A stretch of DNA of 12,266 nt from JAGWRA01 sp035534615 (GTDB lineage Bacteria > Acidobacteriota > Vicinamibacteria > Vicinamibacterales > CAVVIG01), in NCBI GenBank assembly GCA_035534615.1, contig DATLRO010000117.1, forward strand, positions 1 through 12,266. Reading direction: 5' to 3'. This document shows positions 1-6,650 of the stretch, piece by piece. Position 1 is the first letter of the stretch. Each line of letters begins with the position of its first letter. Position numbers and translations under genes: made by a program. The notes beneath the pieces are model-generated. The model was given only the letters and a program-made list of their open reading frames with translations, made no database searches and had not been told where the DNA came from.

Positions 1-371
1 TGATCTCGTCCGGCGCCGGGCTGATCAGCATCCCGTTCCTCGACGTGACGGCGCTGGCGGGCGTGCACATCGCCCTCATCAAGGCAATCACGGAGCACTA
101 CGGCGACGTGTTCTCGGACCACGCCGCCAAGGCGATCCTGATTGCCATCGGGGCCGGGCTCGTACCGGGCTCGGTCGGATCGATCCTCGGCAGGCGGGCG
201 CTCAACGCGCTGCCGTTCATGACGCCGGCCGCGGGGCTGCTGACCATGTCGGCCTTCTCGGCCGCGGTGTCCTACGGCGTCGGGATGATCTTCATCCGGC
301 ACTTCGAATCCGGCGGCACCCTGGCCGATTTCGACGTCGAGCACCTGCACCGGATGTTCGCCCGCGCCTGA
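1..371 (+). CDS. DUF697-family membrane protein, C-terminal part (5' end outside window)
   Basis: The frame is open from base 3, before any start codon, so this is the 3' part of a longer gene; the GTG at 45 is probably internal. The visible 122 residues begin ISSGAGLISIPFLDVTAL and continue with a helix carrying IALIKAITEHYG. Two Gly/Ala-rich hydrophobic stretches follow (around AILIAIGAGLVPGSVG and AAGLLTMSAFSAAVSYGVG). This pattern, with a proline-aspartate turn before the first helix and a Tyr-Gly after it, is typical of DUF697 (YcjF-like) domains, which often sit at the C-terminus of membrane-associated GTPase-linked proteins. The N-terminal region that would show a GTPase domain is not in the window. 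The cellular role of the family is poorly defined. The stop lies 72 bp before the DUF2569 gene, with a possible terminator hairpin between. Confidence 0.75.
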   Translation, partial: ISSGAGLISIPFLDVTALAGVHIALIKAITEHYGDVFSDHAAKAILIAIGAGLVPGSVGSILGRRALNALPFMTPAAGLLTMSAFSAAVSYGVGMIFIRHFESGGTLADFDVEHLHRMFARA

Positions 372-391
372 GGGGGCTCCCGCGGCGCGGC

Positions 392-426
392 GGGGCGGAC
401 CGAGCGGCCCGCCCCCGGCGCATTTT
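392..426 (+). terminator. Possible Rho-independent terminator after the DUF697 gene
   Basis: GGGGCGG (392-398) and CCGCCCC (409-415) form a perfect 7-bp GC stem around a 10-nt loop. The four T residues at 423-426 come 7 nt after the stem, so the T-tract is short and displaced. Position between two co-directional genes supports a partial terminator. Confidence 0.4.
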
Positions 427-443
427 CATCGGACGGTGGTGCC

Positions 444-899
444 GTGCCTCCCTCACCCACCTTGCCAGCCGGGCGCGTCGCTCCGGAAGACGAGGCACCG
501 GCCGGCGTCGGCGGATGGCTGCTGGTGTTGTGCCTGCTGCTGGCGGGGTGGGAGCCGACGAGCCTCGCGCTGGTGGCGTCGAGTCTCGCCGACCAGACGG
601 TCTTCCGCGGCGGGCTGTTCGCCGCCATTCTCGCCGCCCGGCTGCTGCTCGTCGCCCTCGGCATTGCCGCGGCGCTCGGCATCTGGCACCGGCGGGCGTT
701 CGGCGTGGCCCTGGCGAAGGCCACGCTGCTGCTGTCGGCCGCGATGGCCGCGTTCCTCGTCCTGACGCCGTACTTTCCCAGCAACCTCGCGCCCGACCTG
801 AAGGATCCGGTGCTCGCCGGCACGTTCGCCTGGTACGTCGGCTGGTACGTTTATCTGCTCCGGTCGAGACGCGTCCGCGCCCTGAGAGCATCGTCGTAG
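444..899 (+). CDS. DUF2569 family inner-membrane protein
   Basis: The 151-residue product has four hydrophobic segments at about 22-46, 56-81, 89-110 and 126-139. It opens its first helix with GVGGWLLVLCLLL and ends with YLLRSRRVRALRAS. The Gly-Gly-Trp-Leu entry and the Ser-x-Arg-Val tail just after the last helix are the two signatures I associate with DUF2569. The role of that family is unknown. I chose the GTG at 444, since no ATG lies upstream in frame after the previous stop; the ribosome binding site is weak, so the exact start is uncertain. The TAG stop falls inside the first hairpin repeat unit (896-927), and ahcY converges from the other side. Confidence 0.7.
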   Translation: MPPSPTLPAGRVAPEDEAPAGVGGWLLVLCLLLAGWEPTSLALVASSLADQTVFRGGLFAAILAARLLLVALGIAAALGIWHRRAFGVALAKATLLLSAAMAAFLVLTPYFPSNLAPDLKDPVLAGTFAWYVGWYVYLLRSRRVRALRASS

Positions 900-990
900 C
901 GCCGAGCTTCAGCTCGGCCCGCAGGTCGTCGCGCCGAGGTTCGGCTCGGCCTGCAGGCCGTCGCGCCGAGCTTCAGCCCGGCCCCCCGAC
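896..990. repeat. Three tandem 32-bp hairpin (REP-like) units between convergent genes
   Basis: Units lie at 896-927, 928-959 and 960-990, all beginning GT(A/C)GCGCCGAG. Unit 1 contains GCCGAGCTTCAGCTCGGC, a perfect 7-bp stem with a TTCA loop. Unit 2 keeps 6 bp with a GTTCGG loop. Unit 3 has one stem mismatch. Unit 1 overlaps the DUF2569 stop codon and unit 3 ends 5 bp before the ahcY stop. The array can act as a bidirectional terminator or 3'-end stabiliser. I believe similar GCCGAGCTTCAGCTCGGC elements are dispersed in acidobacterial genomes, but this is recollection. Confidence 0.7.
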
Positions 991-994
991 GATG

Positions 995-2497
<1,503 letters not shown>

Positions 2498-2541
2498 GGA
2501 TGACTCCTTCGTGTGCGTGTCGAGGTCAACGGTTCAGGATA

Positions 2542-3513
2542 TCAGGACGGCCGGCCGGCGGCGCGCCGGGCCGTGGCGGCGAACAGCGCCGGCCCTTTCG
2601 CCGCCGGATCGGCCGGCAGCGGCGCGATCCGGATGCCGGTGAAGCCGGCCCCGGCGAGCGCGCGGGCTACCTGCGCGTCCGAGAAGCCGAGCCAGACGTG
2701 TCCCATCCGCTGCCGGTAGCTCTCGCGATCGTGCGGCAGCATGTCGGTGACCAGCAGCCGTCCGCCAGGCTTCAGGGCGCGCGCCATCTCGGCCAGCGCC
2801 TGGCCGGGCTCCGGCAGGTGGTGCAGCACCAGCATCGCCACCGCCGCGTCGAGCGTGCCGTCGGCGATCGGCAGCGCCTCGAGCGCGCCGCGCTTCACCT
2901 CGACGTGGCCGGCCGGCTTCAGCCGCCTCCGCGCGGCGGCGAGCATCTCCGCCGAGCTGTCGACCGCAATGACGCGCCGGACGAACGGCGCGAGGGCGGC
3001 CGACACCTGGCCCGTGCCGCAGCCGAGGTCGCCGACGACCCAGCGCTCGTCCAGCAGGCCGAGCAGCGCCGTCAGGTGGAAGCGCGTCCCGAACAGCTCC
3101 TCGCGCATCCGGTCCCACTGGCCGGCGGACGAGGCGAAGAACTCGCGCGAGCGGCGCTGCCGCTCGGCGAGGATGCCGTCGAGCCGGTGGGCGTCCTGAC
3201 GGGCGGCGACGCCGCCGGCAATCTCTTCCTTCACCAGCGCCCACAGCCGCGCCGCCGCCGGCGTCCGGTCGGCCGGCGCGAGGGCGTACAAATGGCGCGT
3301 CCCTTCCGCCCGCGAGGCGATCCAGCCGTGGTCGACCAGCGTCTTCAGATGGCGGCTGACCGTCGACTGCGGCAGCTGCAGCACGGCGCAGATCTCGGTG
3401 ACCGTGAGCTCATGTCCCTCGAGCAGCAGCAGCAGCCGCGGGCGCACCGGATCAGACAGCACCGACAGCCGGTCGAGCAGGGGCGATGCGGCGCCGATCT
3501 TTAATCCGTCCAT
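2542..3513 (-). CDS. ArsR-type repressor fused to a class I SAM-dependent methyltransferase domain
   Basis: Counting from the upstream ATG at 3540 (332 residues), an ArsR winged helix spans about 20-90 with recognition helix QLPQSTVSRHLKTL, followed by a wing with EGTRHLY. A class I methyltransferase fold follows: motif I VVGDLGCGTGQVS at 168-180, acidic VDSS at 193-196, and LKPGGRLLVTD at 257-266. The CXC metal site of ArsR/SmtB sensors (ELCVC) is absent, so it is not an obvious metal sensor. I prefer the second Met (3513): the TTGACA/AACAAT promoter and its palindromes cover the codons between the two Mets, so the transcript would begin next to 3513 and be nearly leaderless. The next gene is ahcY. 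SAH-responsive ArsR-family regulators of methionine-cycle genes (SahR) are known in Proteobacteria, and this gene is a candidate functional counterpart. Whether the domain binds SAM/SAH or also methylates is not visible. Confidence 0.85.
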   Translation of the reverse strand: MDGLKIGAASPLLDRLSVLSDPVRPRLLLLLEGHELTVTEICAVLQLPQSTVSRHLKTLVDHGWIASRAEGTRHLYALAPADRTPAAARLWALVKEEIAGGVAARQDAHRLDGILAERQRRSREFFASSAGQWDRMREELFGTRFHLTALLGLLDERWVVGDLGCGTGQVSAALAPFVRRVIAVDSSAEMLAAARRRLKPAGHVEVKRGALEALPIADGTLDAAVAMLVLHHLPEPGQALAEMARALKPGGRLLVTDMLPHDRESYRQRMGHVWLGFSDAQVARALAGAGFTGIRIAPLPADPAAKGPALFAATARRAAGRPS

Positions 3514-3519
3514 CCGGAT

Positions 3520-3550
3520 ATATTGTTCAATATGGAACATCCGCTGTCAA
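3520..3550 (-). promoter_or_regulatory. Promoter with overlapping palindromic operators for the ArsR-methyltransferase/ahcY operon
   Basis: Read leftward, TTGACA (3550-3545) is a perfect -35, and 17 nt later AACAAT (3527-3522) matches the -10 consensus at 4 of 6. Two overlapping palindromes cover the -10. ATATTGTTCAATAT (3520-3533) has 6-bp arms around TT; TGTTCAATATGGAACA (3524-3539) pairs at 7 of 8 positions. Short AT-rich dyads with TTC/GAA arms on a -10 element are typical of ArsR-family self-repression. Transcription would start near 3515, beside the ATG at 3513. Confidence 0.65.
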
Positions 3551-3555
3551 CCCTG

Positions 3556-3599
3556 TCCAGGACACGCCTGGATCATCCAGGACGGCCGGCGCCGGCCGT
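3556..3599. repeat. Cluster of adjacent dyads upstream of the ArsR-methyltransferase promoter
   Basis: CCTGGATCATCCAGG (3567-3581) has perfect 7-bp arms. It is followed immediately by the 18-bp perfect palindrome ACGGCCGGCGCCGGCCGT (3582-3599). TCCAGGAC is also repeated directly at 3556-3563 and 3576-3583, so the first copy can pair with CCTGGA at 3567-3572. It could be a second protein-binding region, a transcribed hairpin from the upstream operon, or chance in GC-rich DNA. Confidence 0.5.
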
Positions 3600-3660
3600 T
3601 GCGGACGGTGAAAATCCGGTGCGGTGGGACTCTTGACGGAGGGCGCGTCGAGGACGTGAA

Positions 3661-3700
3661 GGGACGGGAGGCGCCCGGCAACCCGGGAGCCTCCCGTCCC
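3661..3700 (-). terminator. Strong terminator-like hairpin after the Cys-rich protein operon
   Basis: GGGACGGGAGGC (3661-3672) pairs perfectly over 12 bp with GCCTCCCGTCCC (3689-3700). Inside, after one G.A mismatch, CCCGG and CCGGG add 5 bp around a CAAC loop. It begins 20 bp after the stop at 3721 for leftward transcription. The leftward flank starts TTCACGTCC, so there is no clear T-tract; termination may need Rho, or the hairpin may protect the 3' end. Confidence 0.6.
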
Positions 3701-3720
3701 CTGTCGGGGGTTCCTGCTGG

Positions 3721-4020
3721 TTACTGCGGCGGCGCCGGGGTGGCGGACGGCACGCACGCCGAGTTGAGGCAGAGCGTTCCCGCCGGGCACACGTTTCCGC
3801 ATGCGCCGCAGTTGTTCGAGTCGCTCGTCAGATTGACTTCACAGCCGTTCGCCTGGTTGCCGTCGCCGTTGGCGTATCCGGCGTTGCCAACGCAGGCGTT
3901 CACACCTGGCGCCGGGGGCTCGCGCCGGGCGTGGAATTCGGTCCGCACGTCGCCGCGCTCCCACCCTGGCAGACGCCCGCTGAGCTCGAGATCTGGCCAG
4001 GCCCGGGCCCGGAAAACCAT
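3721..4020 (-). CDS. Small Cys-motif protein or remnant of a larger one
   Basis: The C-terminal 60 residues look like real protein: GYANGDGNQANGCEVNL, then NNCGACGNVCPAGTLC and a Pro-rich end. This matches the NCGACG cysteine repeat found in secreted proteins of myxobacteria and relatives, usually written there as ANCDG.PANGCEV...NCGACG..C. In this copy the first Cys of that pattern is Gly. The same motif (NNCGACGTVCGSGTTC) occurs in the mosaic protein two genes upstream. The first 40 residues, from the ATG at 4020, resemble no domain I know and contain no signal peptide; a GTG at 3903 would give only 60 residues. It lies 32 bp after the DsbA-like gene and before the strong hairpin. I read it as the decayed 3' end of a former Cys-rich gene, or a real small third gene of the operon. 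Confidence 0.4.
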   Translation of the reverse strand: MVFRARAWPDLELSGRLPGWERGDVRTEFHARREPPAPGVNACVGNAGYANGDGNQANGCEVNLTSDSNNCGACGNVCPAGTLCLNSACVPSATPAPPQ

Positions 4021-4052
4021 CTTCGGGATTGCCGCAGATCGGCTCAGGGGTG

Positions 4053-4835
4053 TTACTTGCCGCTCAGCGCCTGACGGATCTGCGCGTCGAATACCGCGTA
4101 GGGCTCGGCGCCGACGATCCGGACGCCGGTGACGCCGCGGCCCATCGTGTGGCCGATGATGAACGTCGGCGTGCCGGTGACGCCGACCTGGACTCCCAGG
4201 CGCTGGTCGGCTTCGATCTCGCGCTGATACGTGTCTGCCGCGGTGCAGGCGTTGAACTTCGCGAGGTTCAGCTTCAGGTCGCCGGCGAAGGTGTCGAAGC
4301 TGCCGGGGGTGAGATTCGGGTTGTTCAGGAAGATCGTGTGGCGCATCGCCCAGAACTGCCCCTGGGCGCCGGCGCACCGGGCGGCTTCGGCCGCCGGCAT
4401 GGCCAGCGGATGCATGGCGAGCGGGAAGTCCAGGGAGAAATAGCGGAGCTTGCCGGTGTCGATGTAGTTCTTCCTGATTTCGTCGAACGCCGTCAGGTGG
4501 AACTGGCGGCAGAAGGGACACTGCAGATCGGTGAACTCCACCATCGTCACCGGCGCGTTGGGCTGTCCGAGCATGTAGCCGGTGATCGAGGGGATCGTGA
4601 CCACCTGATTCGGCGGCGGCGCCTGCGGCTGGGGGGCCGTGGCTGCGCGCGGCTCGGCAGCCATGCGCTGGAGCAGCACCCTGATCTGCTTCAGTTCCTG
4701 GATGATCTCGTCCGCCTGCTGCCGCGTGATCGTTTCGTTCGCGCCAGCCGGCTTGCCGGCCTGTGCGAGCGGCGCGGCGGCGGTGAATCCGGCGATGGCG
4801 GCGACGAGGGACAGGCGGACCAGGACCTTGCGCAT
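4053..4835 (-). CDS. Exported DsbA-family thioredoxin-fold disulfide oxidoreductase
   Basis: The 260-residue product has a classic signal peptide (MRK, hydrophobic 5-24, AQA before residue 27), then a short helix (35-60) and a Pro/Gln-rich linker. A DsbA/Thioredoxin_4-type domain follows, starting with the GYMLGQPNAPVTMVEFTDLQ segment. The catalytic motif is C106-P-F-C109, and the cis-proline loop is GTPTFIIG with Pro223. A second cysteine pair at 154 and 197 is common in this group. The enzyme should oxidise or rearrange disulfides in exported proteins. Its AGGGAG ribosome binding site overlaps the TAG stop of the upstream Cys-rich mosaic gene, with only 12 bp between the genes, so the two are translationally coupled. 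I infer that this gene supplies disulfides to the 28-cysteine product upstream. An isomerase role cannot be excluded. Confidence 0.9.
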   Translation of the reverse strand: MRKVLVRLSLVAAIAGFTAAAPLAQAGKPAGANETITRQQADEIIQELKQIRVLLQRMAAEPRAATAPQPQAPPPNQVVTIPSITGYMLGQPNAPVTMVEFTDLQCPFCRQFHLTAFDEIRKNYIDTGKLRYFSLDFPLAMHPLAMPAAEAARCAGAQGQFWAMRHTIFLNNPNLTPGSFDTFAGDLKLNLAKFNACTAADTYQREIEADQRLGVQVGVTGTPTFIIGHTMGRGVTGVRIVGAEPYAVFDAQIRQALSGK

Positions 4836-4847
4836 TACATCGACTCC

Positions 4848-6209
4848 CTATTTGAACGGCGCCGGGCAGGCCTGCGTGTTGCAGGTCTGCGAGGTCGCCG
4901 GCGCGGCGAGGCCGGCGCAATCGCTGCTGTTGACGACGTTGCCGTTGCTGTCGATGCACTGCACCGTCCGCGTCTGCAGACCACCCCCGCAGGCGACGCT
5001 GCAGACCGACCAGGCGCCGGCCGACCAGCTGTAGGTCACGCACGGCTGCGTGTTGCAGGACTGCGTCTCGTAGAGCACGGGGCAGGGGGTGCCGCCGCCG
5101 GAGGGCGCTACGATGACCGTTCGTGTCTGCGTCTGCGTACCGCCGCCGCACGCGGCCGAGCAGGCGCTCCACGGGCCGAACGCGCTGACGACGCAATCGA
5201 CCGGCACCGCAGCCTGCGTCGAGCAGTCGCTGCCCGTGTAGCCGCTATAGCACTCGCAGATGCCGTTCACCGACACGCCGTGCCCCGAGCAGTTCGCGGC
5301 AGAGGTCTGCGAGCAGTCGCTGCCCGTGTAGCCGCTATAGCACTCGCAGACGCCGTTCACCTGCTGGCCATGCCCCGAGCAGACCACCGGGGCGGTGCAG
5401 GCTCCGGACTGGCAGGTCGTGCCGCTGCCGCAAACCGTGCCGCACGCGCCGCAGTTGTTGTTGTCGGTGTTGAAGTCCACCGTCTGGATCTGGCCGAGCG
5501 CCACCGTCTGTCCGGCGGCCACGGCTCCGGTGTTCACCGAGGCGACGAGTTGGCCGTTCTGTTCGATGTCGAGCACGTAGGTGCCGGCCGGCACGTAGTC
5601 GATCTCGAACTGGCCGGTGGCGCCCGTGATCGCGCTGAACGACCGTCCCTCGAGGTACACCGTCGCACCGGCGAAGCTGGTCCCGCTGCAGCCGACGAGC
5701 TGCCCGGTGATGGCGGCCGTATCGAGGCCGTTGCCCTGCGGCCCTTGCGCGCCCTGTGGTCCCTGGGAACCTTCCGGCCCAGTCAGCCCTTGCGGTCCCT
5801 GCGGCCCCATCGGCCCGATCGGACCTTGAATTCCCTGCGGGCCCTGCGGGCCGGTGATGTTCCACTCGATCTTCGTTTCGTTGCGCAGGCAGCGGTCGTT
5901 CGGGCCGACGATCCGCACCTGGCCGAGCCGCCCGTTGTCGTCGCGGCGATCGTCGCGATCGCGCCGGCCGTCGCGGTCGGCGGGCGGCGGCGTCTGCACG
6001 CAGGCGTAGATCACGTTCGTCAACCCGCCCGACGAGGATCCGGCCGACTGGGCCCCGCCCTGCTGGCCGCCCCCTTGTTGGCCCCCGCCTTGTGGCCCGC
6101 CCGACTGCGGCGCGGCCGCGACCGGCGCGCTGGCCAGCCAGAAGGCGATGGAGGCCGCGCCCGCGAGGCCGAGGGCGCAGCGGATCAGGCGATGGGCAGG
6201 ACGGTTCAT
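4848..6209 (-). CDS. Secreted mosaic protein: collagen-like, carboxypeptidase-regulatory-like, EGF-like x2 and thrombospondin type-1 x2
   Basis: Starting at the ATG at 6209 (453 residues; an in-frame GTG at 6236 is less likely), a signal peptide covers about 1-33. A Gly/Gln/Ser-rich segment (35-62) follows, then VIYACV (66-71) with an Asp/Arg tract (78-92) and VRIVGPNDRCLRNETKIEWN, a head often found before bacterial collagen tracts. Residues 120-158 are 13 uninterrupted Gly-X-Y triplets (GPQGPQGIQG...). Residues 164-248 look like a carboxypeptidase regulatory-like beta-sandwich (ITGQLV, GATVYLEG, GQFEIDYVPAGTYVLDI). NNCGACGTVC follows at 251-260. Two EGF-like modules lie at 277-299 and 307-329, each with CECYSGYTGSDC. 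Two thrombospondin type-1 modules end the protein (339-390 with PWSACSAACGGG; 395-448 with WSVCSVACGGG), each with six cysteines. No sortase or anchor motif is seen. The likely role is an extracellular adhesive or structural protein; the partner is unknown. Confidence 0.88.
   Translation of the reverse strand: MNRPAHRLIRCALGLAGAASIAFWLASAPVAAAPQSGGPQGGGQQGGGQQGGAQSAGSSSGGLTNVIYACVQTPPPADRDGRRDRDDRRDDNGRLGQVRIVGPNDRCLRNETKIEWNITGPQGPQGIQGPIGPMGPQGPQGLTGPEGSQGPQGAQGPQGNGLDTAAITGQLVGCSGTSFAGATVYLEGRSFSAITGATGQFEIDYVPAGTYVLDIEQNGQLVASVNTGAVAAGQTVALGQIQTVDFNTDNNNCGACGTVCGSGTTCQSGACTAPVVCSGHGQQVNGVCECYSGYTGSDCSQTSAANCSGHGVSVNGICECYSGYTGSDCSTQAAVPVDCVVSAFGPWSACSAACGGGTQTQTRTVIVAPSGGGTPCPVLYETQSCNTQPCVTYSWSAGAWSVCSVACGGGLQTRTVQCIDSNGNVVNSSDCAGLAAPATSQTCNTQACPAPFK
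5221..5361 (-). repeat. 90-bp direct repeat encoding the two EGF-like modules
   Basis: Bases 5221-5271 and 5311-5361 agree over 51 positions with one difference (T at 5261, C at 5351), a spacing of exactly 90 bp or 30 codons. Similarity continues partly into the spacer (TGCCCCGAGCAG in both). This marks a recent tandem duplication of one EGF-like module within the mosaic gene. Confidence 0.85.
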
Positions 6210-6272
6210 ATCGGCACTCACTCCTGTGTCGAACACGGCCGCGATTCCGTGACGGGCCGTGCGAGCCCGCGC

Positions 6273-6301
6273 ATTCTATCGGTGCGCCGGCCGCCGGTCA
6301 A
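6273..6301 (-). promoter_or_regulatory. Sigma70-type promoter of the mosaic protein/DsbA operon
   Basis: Reading leftward, TTGACC (6301-6296) and TAGAAT (6278-6273) are separated by exactly 17 nt; each matches consensus at 5 of 6 positions. The predicted transcript starts near 6266, giving a leader of about 57 nt before the ATG at 6209. AGGAG lies 11 nt before that ATG. Confidence 0.75.
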
Positions 6302-6373
6302 CGAACGATTGTGCAATATCTCCTCGCCGCCCAGCCAGCTCAACCGTGACTGGCGTCGGCCGCCGGCCGTGGC

Positions 6374-6622
6374 ATGATGGGGCCGATGGGCACAGCCGAG
6401 GTCGAGCTGGCGGAGGTCCCGCAGATCTCCCACGAGGAACTGGTGCGCCGGATCGGCGATCGGTCGCTGATCCTGGTCGACGTGCTGGCGCCCGAGTCGT
6501 ACCGGAGCGGCCACCTGCCGGGGGCGATCAACCTGCCGCTGGCCGACCTGCCGCAGCGGGTCACCCGACTCATCCCGAATCGCTCGCAGGAGATCGCCAT
6601 TTATTGCGGCAGCCCGACGTGA
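6374..6622 (+). CDS. Rhodanese-like domain, N-terminal part of a rhodanese/K+ channel frame ending at an in-frame TGA
   Basis: Residues 17-82 form most of a single rhodanese domain: ISHEELVRRI, LILVDVLAPESYRSGHLPG (the Asp-x-Arg-x-x-x-x-x-x-Gly-His-Leu-Pro-Gly region), AINLPLADL, and the strand EIAIYCGSPT carrying the catalytic Cys78. Such domains carry sulfur as a persulfide on this Cys, or act as regulatory thiol sensors. Translation meets TGA at codon 83, the last position of the active-site loop, where I would expect Cys (SPTCP). The frame then continues without shift into the missing half (LGAQAVRLLNGMGYANV, HYKGGLAGW), so the rhodanese is complete only if the TGA is decoded. If it is a true stop, an 82-residue truncated and presumably inactive domain results. 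Three in-frame ATGs (6374, 6377, 6386) compete, with no strong ribosome binding site. Confidence 0.75.
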   Translation: MMGPMGTAEVELAEVPQISHEELVRRIGDRSLILVDVLAPESYRSGHLPGAINLPLADLPQRVTRLIPNRSQEIAIYCGSPT

Positions 6623-6650
6623 CCGCTCGGGGCGCAGGCCGTGCGCCTGC
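6620..6650 (+). promoter_or_regulatory. In-frame TGA followed by a SECIS-like hairpin
   Basis: TGA occupies 6620-6622. Downstream, GCAGGC (6634-6639) and GCCTGC (6645-6650) make a perfect 6-bp stem with loop CGTGC; 17 nt separate the TGA from the loop and G is the second loop base. A mutually exclusive hairpin, GGCGCA/TGCGCC (6631-6636/6642-6647) with loop GGCCG, also forms. As I recall them, bacterial SECIS rules ask for a small loop with G in its first two bases about 16-37 nt after UGA; the first hairpin fits. GC-rich DNA yields such hairpins by chance, so this is only a candidate. Confidence 0.4.

Noticed and set aside
3604..3640. Plus-strand stretch with GGTGAAAATCC followed by GCGGT, resembling the core of a cobalamin riboswitch.
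   Set aside because: The GGGAA and AGCCAGGAGACC-type conserved parts are not found and no plus-strand gene follows for 2.7 kb. It is probably chance; an Infernal scan with RF00174 would settle it.
5938..5990. CG-rich repetitive tract (GCGATCG/GTCGCG words) in the mosaic gene, considered as a regulatory repeat.
   Set aside because: It simply encodes the Asp/Arg-rich tract of the protein at about residues 78-92; low-complexity coding explains it.
4029..6377. Long rightward open frame of 782 codons opposite the mosaic/DsbA operon.
   Set aside because: Composition is that of an antisense frame in high-GC DNA; the opposite strand encodes clear secreted-protein domains.
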